NCBI GenBank assembly: GCA_004559785.1
Contig: SFXD01000085.1
Span: forward strand, 1 to 8,165
From: a bacterium
Lineage (GTDB): Bacteria; Bacteroidota; Bacteroidia; Bacteroidales; Bacteroidaceae
Length of the DNA: 8,165 bases
Direction of reading: 5' to 3'
Shown one piece after another: positions 1 through 7,036 of the stretch. The number at the start of each line of letters is the position of its first letter. Within the stretch, counting starts at the first letter, position 1. Position numbers and translations under genes: made by a program. The notes beneath the pieces are model-generated. The model was not told where the DNA came from. It saw only the letters and a list, made by a program, of their open reading frames with translations, and did no database searches.

Positions 1-389
1 AACTGCAACCTTACCTTGTTGCCTTCCACCGAGCCTGATATCTGGTAACGGAACCGTGTCCTGTCCAAATTGAGAAACTTGTTGGAAAATACCATGTATT
101 CCTCTACCTTTGCCACGATGGTGCCATCCTCGGTGCCATCTGATATAAGGCGTGAGCGCACGCCCTTGATGGATGCTGATACTATCTCCTCGGTGCATGT
201 CTTTAGTATATCCCGCATTTCCTTCTCGTCCATGTCCTGGACGGTGAAGTTCTTCCTGAAGACGATTATGCCATTTTCCTCTGGCACTGCCCCTGCGAGG
301 TATTTTACATCTGTCTTTTCCTTGGCGACAGAGACTGATGCTGTCAGAGCCATCAGTATTGTCAAGATTAGGTTTCTTGTGATTCTCAT
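1..389 (-). CDS. Secreted DUF4468-family protein (3' end cut by window edge)
   Basis: Only the first 129 codons are present; the frame is still open at base 1. The protein starts MRITRNLILTILMALTASVS, a hydrophobic signal peptide probably cut near the VA-KEK junction, so it should be exported to the periplasm or envelope. The mature part has features I associate with DUF4468: KYLAGAVPEENGIIVFRKNF just after the signal, and VEEYMVFSNKFLNLDRTRFR about 60 residues later. DUF4468 has no established biochemical role. The ATG at 389 is the likely start because an in-frame TAG lies seven codons upstream with no other ATG between. It begins 38 bp after the permease stop codon, on the same strand, and I see no promoter in that gap, so it is probably the last gene seen of the efflux operon. 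Family assignment is from memory of conserved segments; a link to the pump is inferred from position only. Confidence 0.8.
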   Translation of the reverse strand, partial: MRITRNLILTILMALTASVSVAKEKTDVKYLAGAVPEENGIIVFRKNFTVQDMDEKEMRDILKTCTEEIVSASIKGVRSRLISDGTEDGTIVAKVEEYMVFSNKFLNLDRTRFRYQISGSVEGNKVRLQ

Positions 390-427
390 ATACGTAAATA
401 TTATGTTCTAGTTTATGCCTGTTGTCA

Positions 428-1648
428 TCATTCGTATCTCAGAGCCTCGATTGGATCCATCTTTGCAGCCTTGCTGGCAGGTACTATGCCGAACACCAGT
501 CCTATGAGTGCGCATACGGCAAAGCTTACCACCACGCTCCACAACGGTACAGAGGCGGGGAATCCTATTGACTCAGCCACCCACGAGAGCATGTAGCCCA
601 ATCCTATTCCGATGAGCCCGCCCGTGATGCTTATCATGATGCTCTCTATGAGGAATTGGCGGCTGATATCCCTGCCGCGTGCCCCGACGCTCATCCTCAG
701 TCCTATCTCGCGTGTACGCTCGGTCACGCTCACGAGCATTATGTTCATGATGCCGATGCCAGCCACGAGCAGGGAAAAGGCTGCGGCCACTACGAGCACG
801 GTCTGTACCGTGGTCATCGTACTTGTCATGGTCTCCATCATTTCCTGCTGGCTTCGTATGGTGAAGTCATTCTCGGCATCCTGCTTCAGCTTGTGGTTGT
901 TGCGCAGGATGCGTGTCACCTGCTCAATGGCATCGTCGCTCAATTCCTCGGTCATTACGCTGAGGTTGAAACTGTTGAAATGCGTCTGTGCGGAAAGCCT
1001 TTTCATTACCGTAGTGTACGGTGCGATGATTACGTTGTCCTGGTCCATACCCCAGTTGTTGTAGCCTTTGCCCTTCAGTATGCCTATGATGCGGAACGGT
1101 ATGCTCTTGAACCTTATGGTCTTGCCTATGCAGTTGTAGTTCTTGTCGCCGAACAGTTCCTGCACCACCGTCTTTCCTACCAGGCATACCTTGGCATTCT
1201 TGCGTACGTCCTCGTCGTTGAAGCATTCGCCGTTCTCTATGGTCCACAACTTGATGGTCATGTAGTCGGGGTTCTCGCCGTATACCGTAGTGCTGGTATT
1301 GTTGGCTCCGTAGATAACCTGACCGCTGGATGTCACTTCGGGGCTGATGTGGGTAATGAGCGAGGCTTCTTCGCGTATGCTCTCGTAGTCGGGCATCTTC
1401 AGGGTTTGCATTGCCGAAGGGTCGAGCCTTACGCCTCCCCTGCGCTCTGCTCCGGGACGTACGGTAAGTAGGTTGGTGCCCATCTTGGACAGCTCCTCCC
1501 TGATGCTTTTCTTGGAGCCTTCTCCTATTGCCATCATCGTTATCACGGCCGCCACGCCAATGATGATGCCCAAGGTGGAGAGCAGTGTCCTCGACTTGTT
1601 GCTCAGTATGGCTGTTATCGCCACCTTCAGTAGGTTTGTCAGATTCAT
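428..1648 (-). CDS. MacB-type ABC transporter permease (FtsX family)
   Basis: A 406-residue inner-membrane subunit of a tripartite ABC efflux pump. The layout is that of MacB without its ATPase: a first membrane helix at about 22-42, a large periplasmic MacB-type domain from about 45 to 275, then three helices at about 283-308, 336-357 and 371-391. After the second helix comes the hallmark segment ERTREIGLRMSVGA (310-323), typical of FtsX/MacB permeases, and the C-terminus ends in the usual ASKAAKMDPIEALRYE. MacB-type pumps do not move substrate through the inner membrane. They use ATP-driven movement of the periplasmic domain to push substrates through the adaptor and TolC. The ATPase partner is the gene just upstream, 78 bp away; in E. 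coli MacB the two are fused. Substrate is unknown: family members export macrolides, peptides or other compounds. Length is normal and the gene is intact. Confidence 0.95.
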   Translation of the reverse strand: MNLTNLLKVAITAILSNKSRTLLSTLGIIIGVAAVITMMAIGEGSKKSIREELSKMGTNLLTVRPGAERRGGVRLDPSAMQTLKMPDYESIREEASLITHISPEVTSSGQVIYGANNTSTTVYGENPDYMTIKLWTIENGECFNDEDVRKNAKVCLVGKTVVQELFGDKNYNCIGKTIRFKSIPFRIIGILKGKGYNNWGMDQDNVIIAPYTTVMKRLSAQTHFNSFNLSVMTEELSDDAIEQVTRILRNNHKLKQDAENDFTIRSQQEMMETMTSTMTTVQTVLVVAAAFSLLVAGIGIMNIMLVSVTERTREIGLRMSVGARGRDISRQFLIESIMISITGGLIGIGLGYMLSWVAESIGFPASVPLWSVVVSFAVCALIGLVFGIVPASKAAKMDPIEALRYE

Positions 1649-1726
1649 CGTATGTTGTTAAGATGCTTGTACTTGATGATTATCGTTAATTCTCATGCTT
1701 GACGTTGCCGCCGATGTTCCGCTCAC

Positions 1727-2482
1727 TCATTCCTCCGTCGGCTTGGGCAGTGCCGCCAGAGCCTCTGCTGCGCTGAGGATGTTGTCGTTGATGGTGTCCT
1801 CGCGTATCAGTCCATCCCTCAGGACAATGTTCCGGCTGCTGTACTGTGCTATCTCGGGGTTGTGAGTGACAAATATTATTGTTCTCCCCTGTGCATGCAG
1901 TTGCTGGAAGAGGACAAGAATCTCGAAGCTGGTGCGTGTGTCGAGGTTTCCCGTTGCCTCGTCAGCCAGTATTACTGCTGGGTCGTTTACCAGGGCCCTT
2001 GCTATGGCTACTCTCTGCATCTGGCCGCCGGACATCTGGTTGCTCTTGTGCTCGAGCCTGTCTCCCAGTCCTACTGCCTTCAGGGCCTTGATAGCGGCCT
2101 CTCGTCTCATTCGTGAGGAATATGCGTTGTTGTACATGAGCGGCAGTTCTACGTTCTCCACGGCAGTGGTGCGTGCCAGAAGGTTGTAGTTCTGGAAGAT
2201 GAAGCCAATCTTACGGTTGCGCAGTATGGCTCTTTCGCTTCTCCTCATCTTCCTCACGGGTGTCCCGTCGAGGATGTATTCTCCGCTGGATGGCGTATCG
2301 AGGCATCCCAGTTGGTTGAGGAGGGTACTCTTGCCTGAGCCGGACTTTCCCATGATGGTGACGAATTCCCCTTCGTGAATCTTGAAGGAGACTCCCTTCA
2401 GGGCGTGAACTGTCTCGTTGCCTACCACGAAGTCGCGTTTGACGTTCTGTAGTTCTATGACAACCTTCCTGCTATCTTCCAT
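1727..2482 (-). CDS. ABC transporter ATP-binding protein (MacB/LolD type)
   Basis: A 251-residue cytoplasmic ATPase that powers the adjacent permease. All nucleotide-binding motifs are intact: Walker A GKSGSGKST (45-53), Q-loop glutamine Q97 in FIFQNYNLL, signature MSGGQ (150-154) followed by MQRVAIARAL, Walker B AVILADE (169-175) with catalytic E175, D-loop GNLD, and switch histidine H207. The FIFQNYNLL and VENVELPLMY segments match the MacB/LolD branch. The C-terminal tail after about residue 230 is short and ends PKPTEE. It lies 35 bp after the adaptor gene and 78 bp before the permease gene in the same direction. The start at 2482 is supported by a Shine-Dalgarno-like AGGAG with 6-nt spacing. 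Lipoprotein release (LolD) is an alternative reading of the family, but the adaptor and TolC neighbours argue for efflux. Confidence 0.95.
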   Translation of the reverse strand: MEDSRKVVIELQNVKRDFVVGNETVHALKGVSFKIHEGEFVTIMGKSGSGKSTLLNQLGCLDTPSSGEYILDGTPVRKMRRSERAILRNRKIGFIFQNYNLLARTTAVENVELPLMYNNAYSSRMRREAAIKALKAVGLGDRLEHKSNQMSGGQMQRVAIARALVNDPAVILADEATGNLDTRTSFEILVLFQQLHAQGRTIIFVTHNPEIAQYSSRNIVLRDGLIREDTINDNILSAAEALAALPKPTEE

Positions 2483-2488
2483 GTCTTA

Positions 2489-2493
2489 CTCCT
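2489..2493 (-). promoter_or_regulatory. Shine-Dalgarno-like AGGAG before the ABC ATPase
   Basis: On the minus strand AGGAG sits 6 nt before the ATG of the ATPase gene. The other gene starts in this window mostly have A/T-rich leaders with no such motif, as is usual in Bacteroidota, so this one stands out and supports the chosen start. Whether it raises translation in this host is inference. Confidence 0.5.
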
Positions 2494-2517
2494 GTTTGTC
2501 GTGTTGGTCTACCCCTC

Positions 2518-3687
2518 TTACTTTCTTTTGTTCCTGCTTCTTGGCTGGGGCATGAAGGGATTCTTGGCTTGTTCCTGTCCGGCGTTGTCGTCCATGGATG
2601 GTCCGTCGCTGACGACTTCGGTTATCACCTTTGTACCCTTGGAAAGTCCCTTTGTGACCTGTGTCAGCGTTCCGTTGGTGACACCTGTCTCAACGGCGAT
2701 GGCCTTGATGTTGGAACCTTCCTTCACCCAAACCTTCTTGGCTGCCTCGCAGTCGGTGATAGTCTCGCCGTCCCCCAGCATAACCTCGCTTGGCTTGAAG
2801 TGTAGTGCCTTGTTGGGTATGGTCAGTACGCCGTTCAGTTCCATGGTGAATATCACTACGTTGGCTGTAAGTCCGGGCTTCAGCTTGAGGTCGTCGTTGG
2901 GTGCGCTTATTACCACCTCGTATGTGACTACGTTGCTCTCGGTAGTAGCCTGTTGCCTTACCTGTGTGACAAGTCCGTTGAAGGTGTCGTCGGGGAAAGC
3001 GTCTACCGTGAATGTCACCCTCTGCCCTTCCTCCACCTCGCCTATGTCAGCCTCGTCTACGTCGGCTATCACCCTCATGTCCGTAAGGTCCTGTGCGATT
3101 GTGAATAGGGTAGGGGTGTTGAAACTGGATGCCACGGTCTGTCCTTCTTCCACTTCCTTGCTCAGCACCACTCCGTCTATGGGGCTGGTGATTGTGGCAT
3201 ATCCAAGGTTGGTCTCCGCCTTCTTTACGGTCTGCCTCTGTGTGTTGACCTGCTGCTCTGCCTGTACGTATGCGAGCCTTGCCTGGTCGTAGTCGTTGGT
3301 GCTGACCAGTCCCTTGTCATATAGGTTCTTGTATCTTTCGAAATTCGACTGCTGGTATTTCAGGTTGCTCAATCCGCTTTCCAAGTTTGCCTTTGCGCTT
3401 GTAAGCTCGCTGATGAGGTTCGTACGATCCAGTTCCGCTATCACTTGTCCTGCCTTGACGGTACTGTTGTAGTCTACGTAGATTTTGCTGACGATACCGC
3501 TTACCTGCGTACCAACCTCTACCTTTGTCACAGGCTCGATGGTGCCTGTGGCTGTCACGCTGGTAGTGATGTCCTGCACCACAGCCTCTTCCTCGGTGTA
3601 TGTGAAGTTTTGCTTTTCCCCACAACCTGTCAGTGTGGTTGCAATGGCAATAGATGCTGCCAATGCGTTGAACTTGCTCGTGTTCAT
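2518..3687 (-). CDS. Periplasmic adaptor lipoprotein (MacA/HlyD family)
   Basis: A 389-residue membrane fusion protein that links the inner-membrane ABC subunits to the TolC channel. The N-terminus is a lipoprotein signal with lipobox LTGC, so Cys22 should be lipidated and anchor the protein in the inner membrane; E. coli MacA uses a membrane helix instead. Next comes the first half of the lipoyl-like domain (about 55-87, with VEVGTQVSGIVSKI and KAGQVIAELD), an alpha-helical hairpin (about 90-160, rich in Ala, Gln, Lys and Asn), the second lipoyl half (TITSPIDGVVLSKEVEEGQTV), and beta-barrel and membrane-proximal domains up to about residue 370. The tail is polar and basic, ending RSRNKRK. 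The hairpin is short, like MacA rather than long HlyD proteins. It sits 86 bp after the TolC gene and 35 bp before the ATPase. The ATG at 3687 follows an A-rich leader and gives a complete lipoprotein signal. Confidence 0.94.
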   Translation of the reverse strand: MNTSKFNALAASIAIATTLTGCGEKQNFTYTEEEAVVQDITTSVTATGTIEPVTKVEVGTQVSGIVSKIYVDYNSTVKAGQVIAELDRTNLISELTSAKANLESGLSNLKYQQSNFERYKNLYDKGLVSTNDYDQARLAYVQAEQQVNTQRQTVKKAETNLGYATITSPIDGVVLSKEVEEGQTVASSFNTPTLFTIAQDLTDMRVIADVDEADIGEVEEGQRVTFTVDAFPDDTFNGLVTQVRQQATTESNVVTYEVVISAPNDDLKLKPGLTANVVIFTMELNGVLTIPNKALHFKPSEVMLGDGETITDCEAAKKVWVKEGSNIKAIAVETGVTNGTLTQVTKGLSKGTKVITEVVSDGPSMDDNAGQEQAKNPFMPQPRSRNKRK

Positions 3688-3773
3688 ATATGTGTCTTAG
3701 ATGAAAATTTTTTTTGATAATGATGTTTCTTGACGATAAATGTCTCTCTCTTCCCCTGTTGTGGCAAATCCGA

Positions 3774-5120
3774 TCAGAGAGTCATTTTCTCCCCTGCGTA
3801 GAAGCGCAGCAACTGTATGTTTAGCAGGGTTGTGTACTTGGCCTGCAGCATGTCCTGCTCTGCACTTGTCAGGTTGTCCCTTCCCTGCAGCACGTCGACG
3901 GTATTCTTCAAGCCGTTCTGGAATTGCTCGTTTAGCAGTTCGTAACTTGCCTCCTGGCTCTTTGCCCTTGCCTTGGCAGCCATGTAGCTTTGCTGGTTGC
4001 TGTTGGCGTTGATCCAGTATTGCTCGATGGTGTTGCTCAGGGCTGTTTTCTTGTCGAGCAGGTCGAGTTGGCTGTTCATCTGTTCCAACTTGGCATTCTT
4101 GACGTTGGTGTTGTTGTTTCTCTTGTCGAATATGGGTACGCTGAGTGTCAGGCCTGCGTTCATGTTCAGGTTGTTCTTCATCTGCATGCCGTACTTGTCG
4201 TTGCTGCCAGAGGTGTGGTTTGTGCCGACGGATGCGCTTGCTCCCAGTGTTGGCAGGTAGCCTCGGCGTGCTATGTTGAGGTTCAGTTCTGCCGACTCTA
4301 TCCCGAGTTCCGCACTTCTTATCTCTGGTCTAGTTGCCAGGGCCTTGCTGTATGTTTCTGCCTTGTCGGGGATTATGCCGAGCACGCTCTCGTCCCCGGG
4401 TATGTCTCCGGCGATGTCGAAGTCGGAGTTGATGTCCAGTTCAAGCAGGGACTTCAGCTGCCGCTTGTAGTTTGCTATCTGCGTTTCCGAGTTTACCACG
4501 TCGTACTTTGCGCTGCTCAGTTGTGCCTCAAGTTGTGCCACGTCGGCCTTTGCCATCTGACCCTGCTCCATCATCTGCACGCCCCTGTCATATTGGCTTT
4601 TTGCCGTGCCCAGCAGTTGGTTGCTAACCTTTAGTGCCTCCTTTGTGTACATTATCTGCACGTACAGTTGCGCTATCTGTTCCTGTATGTCCAGCTCGCT
4701 CTGCTCCGTGGACAGGCGGTTGATGTCGTTCTGCAGTTTCTGGGCTTGGATGTTCTTTTGGTTGATGCCTCCGTTCCAGAGCGTTACGCTGGCATTCAGC
4801 GAATAGCTGCCTTGGTATGTGGTGTTGCTCTTGGTGCTTGTCACCTGGTCGCCTTGCACCACGCTCATGGTCTCGGTGAAGGGCCTGTAGCCAACGTTGT
4901 GGTTGGTGCTGAAATTCAGGCTCGGAAGCAATGCACCCCTGTTCTTCCACAGGGCAACTTCGCCTTTCTCCTCGGCTATGCGGTTCTTCTGGATTTGTAT
5001 GTTGTTTTCCACGGCATAATCTATGCAATCCTGCAGTGTCCATGTCTTTTGTGCGTATACATCGGAGATACCAATGGCGGCAAGCAGCAACGCTATTCTC
5101 AGATGGCTGATGGGTTTCAT
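3774..5120 (-). CDS. TolC-family outer-membrane efflux channel
   Basis: A 448-residue outer-membrane efflux protein and first gene of the leftward operon. The start at 5120 is chosen because it gives a clean signal peptide (KPISHLRIALLLAAIGISDV then YA/Q, cut likely after residue 23). The reading frame could extend to a TTG at 5174, but that would put charged residues in front of the signal. The mature protein has the two-fold repeat of the family: KTWTLQDCIDYAVENNIQIQ at the N-terminus; long Gln/Ala-rich helices; short beta-strand segments such as GSYSLNASVTLWNGG and LNMNAGLTLSVPIFDKRNN; and the C-terminal NGLKNTVDVLQGRDNLTSAE helix, which resembles the repeat ends in NodT/TolC proteins. There is no lipobox cysteine. 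Such proteins form trimers spanning the outer membrane and periplasm and dock with the adaptor encoded next. Length is normal. Substrate is unknown. Confidence 0.95.
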   Translation of the reverse strand: MKPISHLRIALLLAAIGISDVYAQKTWTLQDCIDYAVENNIQIQKNRIAEEKGEVALWKNRGALLPSLNFSTNHNVGYRPFTETMSVVQGDQVTSTKSNTTYQGSYSLNASVTLWNGGINQKNIQAQKLQNDINRLSTEQSELDIQEQIAQLYVQIMYTKEALKVSNQLLGTAKSQYDRGVQMMEQGQMAKADVAQLEAQLSSAKYDVVNSETQIANYKRQLKSLLELDINSDFDIAGDIPGDESVLGIIPDKAETYSKALATRPEIRSAELGIESAELNLNIARRGYLPTLGASASVGTNHTSGSNDKYGMQMKNNLNMNAGLTLSVPIFDKRNNNTNVKNAKLEQMNSQLDLLDKKTALSNTIEQYWINANSNQQSYMAAKARAKSQEASYELLNEQFQNGLKNTVDVLQGRDNLTSAEQDMLQAKYTTLLNIQLLRFYAGEKMTL

Positions 5121-5262
5121 ATAACGTCTAATAATCAATTCTTGTAAATCTCGACTTCCTTGGCTTATTGGCAAATTCCGTGGATATCAAACCGTTCTGC
5201 TTGGGTTACGTTACCACTCACCTGCTGTGCCCTGGGATATGTTGTCTGATTGAAAATCCATG

Positions 5263-5293
5263 CAAAGGTAGTTGTTTTTTGTCAAATGGCAAA
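5263..5293 (-). promoter_or_regulatory. Bacteroidota-type promoter for the efflux operon
   Basis: Read on the minus strand, TTTG (5290-5293) is followed after 19 bp by TACCTTTG (5263-5270). This fits the TTTG / TAnnTTTG consensus of Bacteroides-type housekeeping promoters. The start of transcription would fall near 5255-5258, giving an untranslated leader of about 135 nt before the TolC start at 5120. A second TTTG at 5283-5286 is only 12 bp away and is less likely to be the -33 box. No transcript data are available here. Confidence 0.6.
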
Positions 5294-5375
5294 AGCAAGC
5301 GTCATTCTTTTTCCGTACATATTATAATAATTAACATATATTTTCATGTCTTCCTGCAAATGCCGCCTCCAAAAC

Positions 5376-5406
5376 TTGCCAGTCTCGCCGAAAGGCACTA
5401 ACTTTG
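5376..5406 (+). promoter_or_regulatory. Bacteroidota-type promoter for ribE
   Basis: TTG at 5376-5378 is followed after 20 bp by TAACTTTG at 5399-5406, a full match to TAnnTTTG. Transcription would begin near 5411-5414, giving a leader of about 40 nt before the ribE ATG at 5453. The -33 element is only a three-base match (CTTG rather than TTTG). It probably drives ribE and perhaps map and tsaD, since no other clear promoter is seen before those genes. Confidence 0.6.
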
Positions 5407-5452
5407 CGGTGATTATTCTGAAGTAGTATCACATTTACGCATACAGCTAATT

Positions 5453-6058
5453 ATGTTTTCAGGTATTGTAGAAGGCATGGCAAGGGTAGTTGCCATCGAG
5501 AAGAAAGACGACAACATCGACCTTACGCTCTCTTGCCCGTTTGCGCACGAACTCGGTATCGACCAGAGCGTGGCACACAATGGGGTATGTCTCACGGTAG
5601 TGTCGTTGGGAGAAGGCTCCTATACCGTGACAGCCATGAGGGAGACACTCGAAAGAAGCAACCTCGGGCTGCTGAAGGTTGGAGACGAGGTCAACGTGGA
5701 ACGTAGCATGATGATGAACGGCAGGCTTGACGGCCACATAGTACAGGGACATGTCGACCAGACGGCAACCTGCATCTCCGTGGAGGAACAGGGTGGTAGC
5801 CATCAGTATACTTTCAGGCACGAGACGGACGGGGAGATGGTAAGCCGTGGGTATTTTACGGTAGACAAGGGTAGCGTCACCGTCAATGGGGTTAGCCTCA
5901 CGGTATGCCGCCCTACCGAAGACACCTTCCAGGTGTGCATCATTCCATATACATACGAGAATACCAATTTCCACTCCATCCGCCCAGGCTCAGTCGTCAA
6001 CCTTGAATTCGACATTATAGGCAAGTACCTTGCCCGCATGAATTCTCTTGCAAGGTGA
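5453..6058 (+). CDS. ribE: Riboflavin synthase, alpha subunit type
   Basis: A 201-residue cytoplasmic enzyme that catalyses the last step of riboflavin synthesis: two molecules of 6,7-dimethyl-8-ribityllumazine are converted to riboflavin plus the pyrimidinedione precursor. It shows the family's duplicated barrel. The N-terminal half starts MFSGIVEG and carries SVAHNGVCLTV (39-49); the C-terminal half has the matching KGSVTVNGVSLTV (138-150). GHIVQGHVD (93-101) joins the halves, and a helix containing IIGKYLAR forms the trimerisation tail. Length is typical of the family (about 195-215). The ATG at 5453 begins exactly at the conserved N-terminus. The leader is too short for, and shows no match to, an FMN riboswitch, so FMN feedback at this site is unlikely. 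Other riboflavin genes are not in the window. The next gene, map, follows 77 bp later in the same direction. Confidence 0.96.
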   Translation: MFSGIVEGMARVVAIEKKDDNIDLTLSCPFAHELGIDQSVAHNGVCLTVVSLGEGSYTVTAMRETLERSNLGLLKVGDEVNVERSMMMNGRLDGHIVQGHVDQTATCISVEEQGGSHQYTFRHETDGEMVSRGYFTVDKGSVTVNGVSLTVCRPTEDTFQVCIIPYTYENTNFHSIRPGSVVNLEFDIIGKYLARMNSLAR

Positions 6059-6135
6059 CATGCAATTGGCGGATAGCCAAGGTGGCGGGTGAAGCGCGAC
6101 ATAACAACCAATTAATATTAACATCCCCTGATTAT

Positions 6136-7008
6136 ATGGGAAAGAAGAAGATAAAGAGTCCGAGGTGGGTGGTTCCACAGGGTATGCAACCTACCGACAT
6201 GGATCTGCGAATACTGGAATGGCAGGCAAAGGGCAAGCTTGTGCCGACACGCAATCTCGTGCGTACCCAGGGGCAGATAGAGGGAATACGCAAGGCAGGA
6301 GCCTTGAATACGGCCGTGCTGGATGCAGTGGCAGAAATGGTGGCAGAGGGTATCAGCACGCTCGACATCGACCGTACGGTATATGAATATACCACGGCTC
6401 ACGGAGGCATACCCGCACCCTTGCATTACGAGGGGTTCCCTGCCAGCTGCTGCACCAGCATCAACGACGTGGTATGCCATGGCATTCCCTGCGAGGAAGA
6501 CATATTGGAGGAGGGAGACATAGTCAACGTAGATTGCACGACCATACTTGACGGTTACTATGCCGATGCAAGCCGAATGTTCGTCATAGGCAAGACCACA
6601 CCCGAACGGCAGCGTCTCGTGGACGTTGCATGGGAATGCCTCAAGATAGGCGAGAGGGTATGCGCTGAGCCATACGTTTTCGTAGGCGACATAGGCAATG
6701 CCATAGCCGGTCATGCCCACTCTTGTGGCATGACGGTGGTGAGGGATTTGTGCGGGCATGGAGTGGGAGTGGATTTCCACGAAGACCCCGAGGTAGTACA
6801 CTACGGACGCAAAGGGACGGGCATGCTGCTCGTGCCGGGAATGACATTCACCATCGAGCCTATGATAAACGCAGGCGACTGGTATGTATGTGGCGACGAG
6901 GAGGACGAGACGGAATGGATAGTCCTCACGGAGGATGGCTCGGACAGCGCACAATGGGAGCATACATATCTCATGACCGACAATGGAGTGGAGATACTGA
7001 CACATTGA
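6136..7008 (+). CDS. map: Type I methionine aminopeptidase with N-terminal extension
   Basis: A 290-residue metalloprotease that removes the initiator methionine from new proteins in the cytoplasm. The five metal ligands of the pita-bread fold are present: D133, D144 (in VDCTTILDGYYADASRMF), H208 (GHGVGVDFHEDPEV), E241 (FTIEPM) and E275 (AQWEHT). The catalytic histidines H115 (NDVVCHGIP) and H215 are also there. Relative to the roughly 264-residue E. coli enzyme it has about 36 extra N-terminal residues (lysine-rich start, then SPRWVVPQGMQP) and a small acidic insertion, GDEEDETE (253-260), before the last ligand. The extension recalls the MetAP1c class, which has a proline-containing N-terminal arm. 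The ATG at 6136 is preferred over a GTG at 6055 that would overlap the ribE stop and add 27 residues I cannot relate to the family. tsaD follows after 28 bp. Bacteroidota often carry another, shorter map near ribosomal genes, so this may be a second copy. Confidence 0.95.
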   Translation: MGKKKIKSPRWVVPQGMQPTDMDLRILEWQAKGKLVPTRNLVRTQGQIEGIRKAGALNTAVLDAVAEMVAEGISTLDIDRTVYEYTTAHGGIPAPLHYEGFPASCCTSINDVVCHGIPCEEDILEEGDIVNVDCTTILDGYYADASRMFVIGKTTPERQRLVDVAWECLKIGERVCAEPYVFVGDIGNAIAGHAHSCGMTVVRDLCGHGVGVDFHEDPEVVHYGRKGTGMLLVPGMTFTIEPMINAGDWYVCGDEEDETEWIVLTEDGSDSAQWEHTYLMTDNGVEILTH

Positions 7009-7036
7009 AGCACGCAAGATACTATTGTATACGACA

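Larger units (their letters stand above)
5121..5452. other. Divergent intergenic region between efflux operon and ribE
   Basis: This 332-bp stretch holds no credible gene. From left to right it contains the roughly 135-nt leader of the efflux operon (5121 to about 5257), the leftward promoter (-7 at 5263-5270, -33 at 5290-5293), an A/T-rich block at about 5316-5345, and the rightward promoter for ribE (-33 at 5376-5378, -7 at 5399-5406). The leader includes GGTTACGTTACC at 5204-5215, a tandem GTTAC with partial dyad symmetry. No riboswitch, rho-independent terminator or CRISPR-like repeat is visible. The outer edges of the two -33 boxes are about 85 bp apart, so RNA polymerases or a regulator could affect both directions; that is inference. 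Confidence 0.75.

Noticed and set aside
656..1471. Long open frame on the plus strand opposite the permease (271 codons).
   Set aside because: It lies wholly antisense to an intact MacB-type permease, is rich in His, Tyr, Val and Cys with no recognisable domain, and reflects codon bias of the real gene.
3744..3781. CTCTCT/AGAGAG arms at the end of the TolC gene, a possible intra-operon terminator.
   Set aside because: Only six low-complexity base pairs around a 26-nt loop, overlapping the stop codon, without a U-tract.
5121..5174. TTG start extending the TolC protein by 18 residues.
   Set aside because: The extension places charged residues ahead of a clean signal peptide that begins at the ATG at 5120.
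5211..5261. 16-codon open frame on the minus strand in the efflux leader, a possible leader peptide.
   Set aside because: Its ATG lies one base after the -7 box, upstream of the expected transcription start, so it would not be in the mRNA.
5407..5452. FMN riboswitch before ribE.
   Set aside because: The expected leader is about 40 nt, too short for the RFN element, and none of its conserved segments are seen.
6066..6080. Hairpin TTGGC-GGATA-GCCAA after ribE, a possible terminator.
   Set aside because: The stem is only 5 bp and no U-tract follows.
6055..6135. Upstream GTG start for map, overlapping the ribE stop.
   Set aside because: It would add 27 residues with no likeness to the family; the ATG at 6136 follows a typical A/T-rich leader and starts a lysine-rich N-terminus.
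7025..7036. TTG start four codons upstream of the tsaD ATG.
   Set aside because: The ATG at 7037 is close to the conserved LGIESSCDDTS segment and a TTG is less likely when an ATG is available.
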